64,000 nucleotides of DNA from Dromiciops gliroides (taxonomy: Eukaryota; Chordata; Mammalia; Microbiotheria; Microbiotheriidae). This document shows positions 44,540-54,559 of this stretch, one piece after another. Location: assembly GCF_019393635.1 (NCBI RefSeq), contig NC_057861.1:658839724-658903723 (forward strand), written 5' to 3'. The position numbers and the translations under genes are program-made. The notes beneath the pieces were generated by a model, which had not been told where the DNA came from, ran no database searches, and saw only the letters and a program-made list of their open reading frames with translations. Position 1 is the stretch's first letter. Every line of letters starts with the position of its first letter.

Positions 44540-44944
44540 TGGACTAGATTCTTCTCACCAATCCAACGGAACAAGAATGTTTCAAAGGACTCATGATGGA
44601 AAAGGCTCTCCAAATGGGGGGGGTAAGGGGGGGGGAGAGGAACTGTGGAATATGGATGCTGATTGGACCATACTATTTCTTTTGTTTTTGATGCTGTTGG
44701 TTTTCTGATTTCAGGTTTTTCCTTTGTGCTCTGATCCTTCTCAAATAACATGACTAATACAGAAATATGTTTAATGTTATTATGTATATTTAACCTATAT
44801 CAGATTGCCAGCTGCCTAGGGGAGGAGGGGAGGGAGGGAGAAAAATTTGAAATCTTATATAAACAAATCTTGAAAACTATTTCTACATGTAACTGGAAAA
44901 TAATAAAATACTTTTGTTTAAATTAAAAAAAAGAATTGTGGTGT

Positions 44945-46485
44945 GAATACTACCTGCACAAATCATTATGACACAGGAGAATGTGAGAAGTGCAGAGAAG
45001 AGGTTCAGGCAAAGTGATAGGAGAAATTGGACACCTCTTTTTTGATTTGTTTTCTTTTAAGAAGACATTTGAATTTTAAGTTGTTTTGGGGATTAGAATT
45101 ATTATGAGGTCATTGTAAAAAAAATCCTCTGCAAACTAGAATAACTAAAAAAAGCCCAACAGTTTCTTGATAGTCATTTTTAAAAACAGTACCTGAATCA
45201 AAGCATAGAGAAAAGTTATTCTAAACTTGTGTAAAATGTGGTAGAGACTAGGTGAGGAGAGAATGAGCACTAGGCTGTCTGAGTCTACATTGTTTTAAGG
45301 TTGAATTTTTAGCAAACAAATGAATTACAAAGCATTTATTAAATGCTTGCTATTTCCAAAGCATTTTGCTAACTGGTGGGGATATGAATAATAGAAAAGT
45401 AATATGGTCCCTGAGCTCAAGAGTTTATATTCTAATAGAATAAACAATACATAGAGAAGGGCTCAGCTGCAAGTCAAATGGAGAGGCCAGGGAGTATAGA
45501 AAAAAGCAGAAGGCAATGCATCTTTTAAAACTGATAAAATCGTCTTCTGCTGTTAAAACATTTGACAAAGCTAAGGCTTTTGGTGGTGAGAACTTTTTTT
45601 CCCCTGGGTCTTCTGAAGCTGTGGCTATTCAGGACATCTACAAAGGGAGTTGCCAAGTTTCATTTCCTGAGGCTTGCTTCCCTGGACAATCACTTTAGGA
45701 GATAGGCTCATAGTGAGGGAGTGTGGGAAGTGGGGAAGGAGTGCTGCTATTTGGGGGTGTTCTTAGGCTTACTTGCTTGTTAGTGGTGGTGTTGCTGGTG
45801 ATGGCAGAGATATTGGAACCCTTTCTTCTCATGGAATGTTTTGTTCTGTGGTGGCTAAAGGAACAAGCCTTTGCAAGTGTGGAAAATGCTGTTTGTTATT
45901 CTTAGGACTTTGGGGTTCTGGATCCTGGGCTGTCTCCACTAGGGTCTGAGAAGGGGTGGTAGTCAAGATGGTAGAAATGGTTTGACTCAGCTGTCACATG
46001 CTGCCTGCCTCCTCAGCGTGCCTTGCTGAAGAAAAGGGAGGAAGGTTAATTCCTGGCAAAGAGCACTTTTACCATCATATTTAGAATCAACTCTCCCATT
46101 TTACAGGTGAGGAAAGTGAGGGCCAAAGAGCTTAAATGACATGCCCAAAGTCACACAAAATAAGTAGTAGATGTCAGATCAAATCCAGGTCATCTGACCA
46201 CCAATCCAATGCTTTTTTCATTGTCATGCTGCCAATTCTATTTTAACCAAGCAGCATTGTTAACAGAGTAGAGGAGGCCCACTAATCAATATTTTAAAAA
46301 TAAATCAAGCTATTCATTTGAATAAAAAGACCTAGTATGTATTTTAGTAGAAAAGTACTATTTACAGAGACTTGGCCCCAATATAAAAATACCCGAATTC
46401 TGTAAAAATTCAGAATCGCATAAATGTCTGATACGATTATGAACTTCAAAATTTTAGGGGTGGATTGTAGTTCAAAGGAAGAATA
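44945..46485. other. Unassigned sequence with old repeat pieces
   Basis: Repeat B piece at about 45310-45480 (AAAGCATTTATTAAATGCTTGC). Reversed MIR at about 46085-46225 (CATTTTACAGGTGAGGAAAGTGAGG). Frames at 45516-45905 have no recognisable protein. Confidence 0.45.
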
Positions 46486-46489
46486 TAAA

Positions 46490-47590
46490 CTTTACATGCA
46501 TAAGCTACCAGGTTAAATCCTTGCCATCTCAGAACCCAAATCACCAACTGACTTAGACATTACAAACTGGATGTCCAAGTAACATCTCAAACTCAGTAAG
46601 TCTCAAATATAACTTATTATCTCCTTTTAAAAAATAATTTATCCCTCTTCCAAAACTTCCATATTTCTATTAAAGGTATCATCATTTTCCCAGTCTTCTA
46701 GGTTCCTAACCTCAGTGTTATCCCTGATTTGCTCACTCTCCTTCAACCCCTCCCCCCCATTCAATTAGTTGCCAAATCTTATTTATAATTCCACAACATC
46801 TTTCACAACTCCTTCTCAGCCACTACCCCTGATAAGGGCCTCATCACCTCTTGCCTAGACTATTGCAACAGCATCCTAATTTGTTTCCCTCGCTTGAGTC
46901 TACCACCCCAATCAGTCTTCCCCAGAACTACCAAAGTGATTTTCCTTAAGCACAGATCTGACCTTACTTCAGATCCTCTATGATCAAGTATAAACTCCTC
47001 TGTTTGGCTTTTAAAGTCTTTCACAACCTGGCCCCAACCTATCTTTCTGGCGTCATTATACATTACTTCCATCTTGCACCCATCTTGGCCTTCTCTGTTC
47101 CTTCCACAAGGCATTTCATTTCTCCTCTCCACACCTTGGTACTGGCTGTTCCCCATTTCTAATACCTCAAGGAATTACTTTTCCTTGAAGATTTAAATCA
47201 AGCACCACCTTCAAAAAAAAGCCTTTCCTTTGCTGGTTTCCTTCCTCTCTAAACAATTTGTATTTATACGGTGGACATTTCTTTTGTATATGCTTAATTA
47301 GGTAATGATGTATCATATTTAACTACTTTATTTTTTTTATATTTATGCCACATATATATTCTTACTTATAGTTGTCTCCACCTTTAGAATGCAAACTCCT
47401 TGAGAGCAGGGATTATTTATTTTGTTCCTTTTTTAAAATTTATACCCCCAAGTGCCTAGCATAATGCCTGGCACATAGCATGCTTAATCCTTGTTTGAAT
47501 AAAGATTGTTTATTTCTTTGTATTTGTAGCTCCAGCACCTAGGACAGTGACTTGCACATAGTGGGTTCTTAATAATTGCTTAATGATTGA
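46490..47590 (+). repeat. L2 LINE 3' portion
   Basis: 'TAGACATTACAAACTGGATGTCCAAGTAAC', 'GCCTAGACTATTGCAACAGCATCC', 'CTGTTTGGCTTTTAAAGTCTTTCACAACCTGGCCCCAACC', 'CTCCTTGAGAGCAGGGATTATT' and 'GTGCCTAGCATAATGCCTGGCACATAGC' run in canonical L2 order over about 1.1 kb. Confidence 0.85.
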
Positions 47591-47689
47591 CCGATTAATT
47601 ATCTAAACTAATTCTTCATTTTGGAGATGAATAAACAAGAAGCTAAAAAGGTAAAGGCAAAGTCCTGAGAATCAGTTATCAGTAAATTA

Positions 47690-47885
47690 GAAACAAAACT
47701 AGCTGCCCAATCTGGCTTGGCCATTAATAGCTATGGGATCTTGGTTAAGCCACTGAACCCCCTCACTAGGCTTCAATTTTCTCATTTGTAAAATATTCGA
47801 AGTTGTACTTATGCCATTTGTTTAATATTGTTATCGTGAGGTTCAATGAGAAATTTGGGAAATGCTTAAAATTCTATGTAGGCAT
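47690..47885 (+). repeat. MIR/MON-type SINE
   Basis: 'GGCCATTAATAGCTATGGGATC', 'CTAGGCTTCAATTTTCTCATTTGTAAAAT' and 'ATCGTGAGGTTCAATGAGAAAT'. Confidence 0.7.
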
Positions 47886-48239
47886 GGGTTATCAATTTAG
47901 CCAGTAATTACCTTATTTGTACATAGCTGTTTCCCGTTTTTCTAAATAGTTGTTCGCATGTTGTCTCCCCATCAGAGCAAGAACTTTTCTTGTCTCTCCA
48001 GCTCTTAACACGGTACCTGGCACACAGCAGGCGCTTAATTAATGCTAGCTGATTAATTTCTAAAGACTTGTGTTTCAGTAAAATGGAGGAGTGTCTAAAG
48101 TACCGAAGCTATTTCAGTCTAACATTAATTTTAGCTCCAAACACAAACTGTGGCCCTGTTTCCTCCCTTCCTCCAGAACCCAGTCTCTCAACTGGCTAGT
48201 CTATCACTCACACTGGGGCGGTAAATGCAATTCACTAGG
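47886..48239. other. Flank upstream of the CpG island
   Basis: An L2 3' tail at about 47930-48050 (CAAGAACTTTTCTTGTC, ACCTGGCACACAGCAGGCGCTTAATTAATG), then apparently unique sequence leading into the GC-rich promoter. Confidence 0.5.
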
Positions 48240-48650
48240 AGGTAAATTGTGCAACCCAGTCTGGGAGACGGAGCCGGGGAGGCGAAATCAGGCGATGCAA
48301 GTGACAAGAAAGAATCTGAAACTCCTTTACTATCCAGACTTCAGGCACCACCCTTGCTCCAGGATCGCCTTCCCACCCGACTCCACCATTTCGTAGAGAA
48401 GGGCGGCGGAGCAGCGAAAAGCACAAGCCGCTCCGGACGTAGGGGATCCCAAGCACGAGGTGCCAGCCCGGCAGCCGGAATTCCAGGAGCCGCTACTCCA
48501 CCCCGCCCCCCACCCCCAGTCTCGGAACCTGCGTGAACCGGGTCTACGTGCTGCGCGTGCGCACAATCCACCCGCCTCCCCTGCGCCTGCGCGCTTCCCG
48601 ACACCCCCTTCTTGACCCCTCCCCCAACTTCTTCGGGAGGGGGAGGGGGG

Positions 48651-48937
48651 ATGTCGAAGCGAGTCATGATGGTGGCGACCAGGCCCTGATGAACTAGCGG
48701 ATTCACTCACTGCCTCCCAGACCTGCCCGCAGCTTCTGAGGACGGACTCCCCGCTGGCCCCGTGCCTTGGGGAGAAGGCGATCGCGGCCGATCACGCCGG
48801 GGGAAAGCGACAGCGGGAGCGGCGGCGGCCCAGGCCCGGGGGAGAGGCCGCCCCACAGGGTGAATGTGACCAACCCCACCAGCCACCTCGACCTCCCTCC
48901 CAGCGGGCCCGAGGGGCCGACCGAGCCCACAGCAACC
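48651..48937 (+). other. Probable RAD23B 5' UTR with upstream ATGs
   Basis: ATG 48651 opens a 12-codon frame (MSKRVMMVATRP) ending at TGA 48687-48689, overlapped by a two-codon frame (ATGAACTAG, 48688-48696). Whether these are in the mRNA depends on the unmapped start site. Confidence 0.45.
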
Positions 48938-49030
48938 ATGGCGTCCGGGGGCGGCGGCGACACCATGCAGATCACTCTGAAGACCCTCCAGCAACAGACC
49001 TTCAAGATCGACATCGACCCTGAGGAGACG
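48938..49030 (+). CDS. RAD23B exon 1 coding part
   Basis: RAD23B (HR23B) pairs with XPC in nucleotide-excision repair and shuttles ubiquitinated substrates to the proteasome; its N-terminal ubiquitin-like domain binds the proteasome. The exon encodes MQITLKTLQQQTFKIDIDPE-ET (22 codons from ATG 48965), which matches the start of vertebrate RAD23B apart from I for V at position 3, and ends at GAGACG|GTACGG in phase 0. A second in-frame ATG at 48938 (GCAACCATGG) has a stronger context and would add MASGGGGDT; the frame is closed upstream by TGA at 48737. Coordinates include this possible extension. RAD23A is excluded by the QTFKIDIDPEET wording. The remaining exons lie beyond the window. Confidence 0.95.
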
Positions 49031-49823
49031 GTACGGAGGGGAGGGCCGCCCGCGCGAGCGGGGGGGAGGGGCAGAGAGCGCGCGGGCTCGGGCGGGGGCT
49101 GGGGTGGGGGGCGGGGGGCGCGCGCCGCCTCCCGCTGGGGGAAGTGAGAGAGGCGAGGCGGGAGAGACGCCGCCGGGCGGGCGCGGACCCGGCGCCATCC
49201 TCCCCCTCCCCCAACCCCTTCCCTGGGGATGGGAGGGGGGCCCCAGCTGTTTTATCCGCGGGAAGCTGGGGGGTCGTTCCCTAGAGGGACGGGAGGGACT
49301 TGAGGGAGGGGAAGCTTGGCTTCCCTGGCATCCTCTCAGCCCTCTGGGCAGCACTGGACGCGCAGGGAGAACCCCACGAGAGATTAAGGAGGGGCGGACG
49401 GGAGGAAAAAACGCGGCTGCGCGGAACTGGAGACTCCGAGGGAGCAGCAGGCGGTGGGCAATGCGGCCCGAGCCTGGGGGTGGGGTGGAGAACAGAAGAC
49501 TCAGAATTGCCATTGCGTGGGGGTGAGGGGGGGGGGGGAGGAATCCGAGCTGGAGTGGCTCCTATGACTCAGGGTTGGGACCAAAGAGAAGTGTAGGGGG
49601 TGTGGGGGAGGACGTGACCGCGACGTGAAATCTGGGGGCAGATGGTAGTGTTGAATCCGCGACTCTGGAGGGGAGGGAGGACCTGGAGAATCAGTCGGCT
49701 GAGACCTTGGTTCTTTCGGGGAGTGGGAGGGAGCTCAGGGAGGTAAACTGCTTGGGGGTGGAGCCCCGGAGGCTGTGAGGGCCCTATGGGTGGGATTGGG
49801 AAGGAAGCTGTTTCTGCTGCAGC

Positions 49824-49825
<2 letters not shown>

Positions 49826-49865
<40 letters not shown>

Positions 49866-49866
49866 A
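49826..49866 (+). repeat. (GCC)n triplet repeat in intron 1
   Basis: About 12-13 uninterrupted GCC units after GCTGCTGCC, inside the CpG island about 800 bp after exon 1. It is noncoding as placed. Confidence 0.95.
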
Positions 49867-49870
49867 GGAC

Positions 49871-50207
49871 CTGTTTGGGAGCTGGGATAGTGGAGGGTGG
49901 TAATGGAGACTTAGGAACTTGTTTAACTGGGATCAAGTTGCGGTGCTAATCAGAAGTTGGGAGAGAAGTGATGAAGGTACCTTTCCAGGCCCTAGGCCAT
50001 GCAGCTGCTCTGTTTGTCCCCTCCTTCCAGGTGTACATTGACAAATAATACACTCCTTAGTACTCAACAAACCCAAGGGATGAGAACCTTAGTCCAGTTT
50101 CTTGTATAATATGTGACTCTTTGTGAATCTGTATCTTTTCTGAACCAGATACAAATTATACAAGCGTTCTTTTCTCTTGGGCAGAGAAAGCCTCATGCAT
50201 CTAGTTC
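49871..50207. other. Unassigned intron sequence
   Basis: Transition from CpG island to ordinary intron. No repeat or RNA recognised. Confidence 0.4.
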
Positions 50208-50218
50208 TTTCTACACAT

Positions 50219-50525
50219 TTTTTTTTTTTGGAAAGTGAGGCAATTTGGGGTTAAGTGACTTGCCCAAGGTCACACAGCTAGGAAGTGTAAAGTGTCTGGG
50301 GTCAAATTTGAACGCAGGTCCTCCTGACTCCAGGGCCAGTGCTCTATCCACTGCCACCTAGCTGCTCTAGGTTTCGTTTGTTTTTTTTGTGGGGACAATG
50401 AAGGTTAAGTGACTTGCCCAGGGTCACACAGTCCGAACGTGTCAAGTGTCTGAGGCTGGATTTGAACTCAGGTCCTCTTGAATCCAGGGAGGATGCTTTA
50501 TCCACTGCGCCACCTAGCGGCCCCC
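50219..50525 (-). repeat. Two antisense WSINE1 SINEs under one target duplication
   Basis: Copies at about 50235-50367 and 50391-50525, joined by a T-rich linker. TTTCTACACAT flanks the pair (50208-50218 and 50526-50536) and no copy lies between them. This fits a dimeric element or an insertion of one into the tail of the other without duplication. Confidence 0.9.
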
Positions 50526-50536
50526 TTTCTACACAT

Positions 50537-51387
50537 CTTGTAGGCCTGAAGTTGTAGGTAAAATCATAGAATGTTAAAGCTTGAAGGGATTTTGGATTTT
50601 AGAGATCTTATTTTACAGATGAAGGAACTGAGTCATGGAAGAGGTAAAGTGAGTAATGGAAAATTCAGGACTAGGACCTTGGTTTCCTGTTTTCCTGACT
50701 TCCACACTACATCATGCTACTACTTTCTCATCCTCATTTATCAAAGTTTTGAAGTTGTAGATCTATTTCTTTTTTGAAGAATATAAGCAGCAGACATCAG
50801 GAATAAACTAATCTGTCTAGCATTTGCACATTCTAATACATCACAACCCACTCCAATAAGTCAGTGCTTGTGAGAGCCAAGGCAGGGTGCAGCCAAGACA
50901 GGGTACACTAAGCTGAGATCACTACAAGTTTATTCCAAGTATCTGGAAGTCCTGAGAATGTAGATTTTACCAAGTATATTTTGGTATTGTCTGTGTCAAA
51001 TGTGAAGCTTTCTTTGATTCACCCAGATGGAAGTTTTTTCTTCCTATTTGAGCAATTTATGCTTTTGTATTTAAAATTCTAATTTCTACTTATTTAAGCA
51101 TATCTCTATTCCTCTTGATTGTAAATTCCTAAATCTCCCAGATAGCCTCTTATTTATCTTGATATGTTTGAATCTCCCTTAGCATCTAGCAGAACTTAAT
51201 TGAATGAATTGTGGTAGTCCTAACGTTAATGACAAAAGTTTCCTTTTCCTTAATGAAGAAAATTGGCAATTTAGTATGTGCTTTTTATTAGATAGCCACC
51301 CTTCTTGGTCCATGAGTAAGGACATTTAGCTTTGCTTTATATATTTATTTAAATCCCATCTAAGTCCTTAGATAAGTGTATAAAAAC
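50537..51387. other. Intron sequence with an old SINE remnant
   Basis: A reversed MIR-like segment at about 50560-50730 (GAATGTTAAAGCTTGAAGGGATTTTGG, TTTTACAGATGAAGGAACTGAG). The rest is unassigned apart from an L2-like tail at about 51100-51210. Confidence 0.45.
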
Positions 51388-51394
51388 GTTGTTC

Positions 51395-51695
51395 GGGGCT
51401 AGGTAGGTGGCAAAGTGGATAGAACACTGGCCCTGAAGTTGGGAGGACCTGAGTTCAAATGTGACCTCAGACACTTACTGTGTGACCCTGGGCAAGTCAC
51501 TTAACCCCAATTGCCTTAAACATCCAGGGCCTTCTCCAGTTGTCCTGATATATATGTTGCCACTGGACCCAGGTGGCTCTTGTGAAGAAAGTGAGGCTGG
51601 TGACTTTGCAGAGCCCTTCCTCACTTAAATCCAGTTCATTGCAAGTCTTGACATCTGTCATGGTCCTCTTCGAAAAGGGACAAACAACAGCAAGT
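51395..51695 (+). repeat. Long tRNA-headed SINE, second copy
   Basis: Same architecture as 799-1096: head, 'CACTTAACCCCAATTGCCTTAAACATCCAGGGCC', 'GTCCTGATATATATGTTGCC', 'ATGGTCCTCTTCGAAAAGGGACAAACAACAGC'. A short duplication GTTGTTC flanks it (51388-51394 and 51696-51702). Confidence 0.82.
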
Positions 51696-51920
51696 GTTGT
51701 TCAATCGTGTCTGCCTCTCCATGACAGATTTTCTTGGCAAAGATACTGGTTTGCCATTTCCTTCTCCAGGTCTTTTTTTCAGATTAGGAAACTGAAGTAA
51801 ATAGGGTTAAGTGACTTGCCCAGGGTCACACGGACAATAAGGCTTTTAGGCCAGATTTGAACTCAAGAAGACTCATTTCTGACTCCATGCCTGGCACTTT
51901 ACCCATTGTGCTACCTCACA
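51696..51920 (-). repeat. MAR-type tRNA SINE, reversed
   Basis: 'TTGTTCAATCGTGTCTGCCTCTCCATGAC', 'TTCTTGGCAAAGATACTGGTTTGCCATTTCC', 'GTTAAGTGACTTGCCCAGGGTCACAC' and the reversed head. The preceding SINE appears to have landed at its edge. Confidence 0.82.
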
Positions 51921-52039
51921 TAAAAGTATATGGTATAGAAATTCCTAACCTGGAATTGTGATGTTTAATATGATTTTTGAGTAGCAAATTTATTTTTAAA
52001 AAATTAACATCATTTTTGTGTTGAAAATTTTGCATTTTC

Positions 52040-52225
52040 TGGTAGTTAGGAAACAGTGGATAGAGCACTGTGCATGGAACTGAGTTCAAAATAGACCTCA
52101 GACACTAAGTAGTTGTGTGAGCCTGGACAACTCCCAGGGTGGTTGTGAGATTCAAATTAGTTCATATGTGTAAAGTGTTTAGCTCAGTGCTGAGCAATTT
52201 AATAAATGCTTGTTTCCTTCCCTTG
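52040..52225 (+). repeat. Older tRNA SINE (MON-like)
   Basis: 'AACAGTGGATAGAGCACTGTGC', 'CCCAGGGTGGTTGTGAGATTCAAATTAG' and 'CAATTTAATAAATGCTTGTTTCC'. Confidence 0.7.
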
Positions 52226-52334
52226 TTCCCTCTTGGAGCAAATTCCCGATTCCCTGTTATAGAGTTGGGAATCATTTATAAAAAAATGTGAATTGTTTCT
52301 TTACTTACATTTCTAAAAGGTAGAAAAACTATTG

Positions 52335-52640
52335 TTTAAATACCAAAATAGAAATCCTGAAAATTCAAGAAGTTAACAAAATTGAAAACCAAAAAAATTA
52401 ATAGGAGCTTTTTAAAAAAAATCTAATTAAAAAGAAACCATTAGCTAATTTGATTTAAAAGAGGAAAACTAAATTGCCAAAATGAAAGAAAAAATAAAAA
52501 GAGCTTAAAACGAAGAAGTAAAGGGATTATTAGAAACTATTTTGCCTAACTGTATGTCAACAGAACCAACAGCTTAAATGTTGTCACTTCTAGAAAGAGC
52601 AGGTCAATTGGCAGGACTTTATGGATGAACTTAACCATAC
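52335..52640 (+). repeat. L1 ORF2 fragment, sense
   Basis: It parallels 41710-41990 of the full-length L1: 'GAAATCCTGAAAATTCAAGAAGTTAACAAAATTGAAA', then 'GATTATTAGAAACTATTTTGCCTAACTGTATG'. Many substitutions and gaps. Confidence 0.8.
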
Positions 52641-52644
52641 CTTT

Positions 52645-52840
52645 GACTTCTCAGATGAAAACTTCCTTACTTGGCCCCTATTCCTCTATGATTGACTGAT
52701 ATACAGACATACATACAGTTTTCCCATATTAGAATATAAGTTCCTTGAGGACAAGGACTTTCTGACTTTGCATTCACAGTTCCCTGGATCTGTTACATAT
52801 GTAGTAATTGTTTAATAAATGTTTTTCTTTCATTTACTTA
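52645..52840 (+). repeat. L2 3' tail
   Basis: 'CATATTAGAATATAAGTTCCTTGAGGACAAGGAC' and 'GTTTAATAAATG'. Confidence 0.6.
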
Positions 52841-53199
52841 TTGTTCAGTGTGAACAAGGAACTGAGCTTAGGTGCTAAATAAAGGAGATACAGAAGCCTC
52901 AGTTTTTAGTTTACCCTTTATTGGAGGAAATAAGTTGTACACAATTTAAAAAGTATGCAAATATTAAGAAGGCTCTGAAGAACTGCTCTGAGGTGTCATA
53001 AAATCATCAGTTGAAGGAACCAGACCAAAAAGAACATGTAGTAAGAATTTCTTAAACTTGAGAATTAGCAGCCCCTGGAGAGTCAAGACATTCATAAGTA
53101 ATGGAGGTTGAAGAGTGATGTTTGCATTGCTCAAAATGGCAGACATTTCATCTAATTTGAGAATAGGCTGACTAGGAAGCAAGTACATTTGCTTATAAT

Positions 53200-54500
53200 T
53201 TGTACCATCCCCTCAAGCTGTCCTGGGGTATCTTTCCTTCATTTCATACCCTGTCATCTGGAAACAGCTTTCTATACTATAGTTAACTCCAAGTAAAATC
53301 TCTTCCAATTTTCCCAGATCTAGTGGCCCTAGTCCTTACCATTCTTTCTATGCAGTATTTAACATTTGACCACCCTTTCCTCCCGTATACTTTGTCTTGG
53401 AGATTTTGTGACATTACTTTATCTTGGATTTGCTCCTGTCTGATCATTCAGCCTTCTTTGCTGGATCTTTATACATGTACTTCCCTTTGACTCTAGGAGT
53501 GCTGCCAAGACACTATGCGCTGTCCTAGGCTATCTCTTTGTCTCTGTAGTCTCTCTTTGAGCTCCTCACTTCCATGGATAATTTTATTAGCAGATTTATA
53601 TATTAAAACTTACTTTTCAGATGAACTCCAATCTCATTACATAAATGACTAGTGGACAGGATGTTCCATAGGCATCACAACTTTTTTCCTAAACCCTCCC
53701 CATTTCCATAATTTTCCGTCATTATTATCACCATCCTTCCAGTCATCCAGGTCCTCAACCTCAGTCATACTTATTCTCCCTTGTTCCTCACATAAAGCAT
53801 CAGTTGCTGTGTTTGGATTCTGACTCCATTTCTCTTGTATTAATCTCTCTTTCTCATTGACACAGCTTTAATTCAAGCCCTCATCTTTGTTTGCCTGATC
53901 TATTGTAATAGCCTCCTAATTGTATTTGTTTTGTTGTTCATTGTTTCGGTCTTTGCAGTTCATGACCCCATTTGGGGTTTATTTGACAAAGATACTGGAG
54001 TAGTTTGGTATTTTCTTCTCCAGCTCATTTTACAGATGAAGAAACTGAGGCAAACAGGCCTAAGTTACTTGCCCAGGGTCACACAACTAGTAAGTGTCTG
54101 AGGTAAAATTTGAACTCAGGTCCTCCTGACTCCAGGCCCAGCACTCTATTCACTTTGCACTTAGCTGCCTCCTTTCTTGTCTTCTGTTCTTCAGTTCTCC
54201 AATCTCCAAAGAACCCTTCACACAGCTGCTGAAATAATTGTCCTGGTCTTTGTATCATTCTGCTCTTCACTAAACTCTAGTAGCACTACCTTTAGAATGA
54301 AATACAAATTCCTCTTCCTTTCATCTAAAACTTTTGGGATTATTACACATTACTTTGCTGCACATTCTTCATACCAGCCAAACTAGCCTTGCTACAACAT
54401 ATTTTAATCTTTGCTTAGCCTATTTTACATGGTTTCATTTCTTTCAAAGCTGAGCTCAGTAGGACCTTTTGTGATTATCCCAGGTCCTTCCCCCCCCCCC
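53200..54500 (+). repeat. L2 LINE 3' portion split by a reversed MAR SINE
   Basis: L2-like pyrimidine-rich sequence (CTTTGACTCTAGGAGTGCTGCC, ATCCAGGTCCTCAACCTCAG, ATCTATTGTAATAGCCTCC) runs to 53930 and resumes at 54175 (AGAATGAAATACAAATTCC). The MAR SINE between them (about 53935-54172) has GCAGTTCATGACCCC, GCAAAGATACTGGAGTAG-like and GACTCCAGGCCCAGCAC motifs. Confidence 0.8.
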
Positions 54501-54559
54501 CCAGTTACATTGTATTCATATATAAATACGATGGGTCTTGAAACCTCAGTATCATTTAT

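Larger units (their letters stand above)
38648..44930 (+). mobile_element. Full-length LINE-1
   Basis: Starts with 'TTCCGGGGGTGGAGCCAAGATGG', has a 5' UTR with short tandem repeats, ORF1, a short inter-ORF segment, a broken ORF2, a G-rich tract in the 3' UTR (44616-44640) and an AATAAA plus A-tail. Target duplication AAGAATTGTGGTGT at 38633-38646 and 44931-44944. Full length with an intact ORF1, but not competent on its own because ORF2 carries several stops and frameshifts. Confidence 0.96.
48240..49870 (+). promoter_or_regulatory. RAD23B CpG-island promoter region
   Basis: An abrupt rise in GC and CpG content around exon 1 is expected for a TATA-less housekeeping promoter. TGCGCGTGCGCA (48552-48563) is a near-perfect NRF1 site, with a second related one (CTGCGCCTGCGCGC) at 48581-48594. 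G-runs (GGGAGGGGGAGGGGGG, near 48634-48650) could bind SP/KLF factors or form a quadruplex. The transcription start is not determined. Confidence 0.85.

Noticed and set aside
48767..48937. Longer N-terminal extension of RAD23B from 48767
   Set aside because: The codon there is TTG and no in-frame ATG occurs between the TGA at 48737 and ATG 48938.
48707..49513. 268-codon minus-strand frame over RAD23B exon 1
   Set aside because: GC-rich CpG islands leave long stop-free frames. It is antisense to a clear exon and low-complexity.
49104..49596. Plus-strand frames of 98-140 codons after exon 1
   Set aside because: They lie in intron 1 beyond a good donor site, in G-rich sequence, with no protein similarity.
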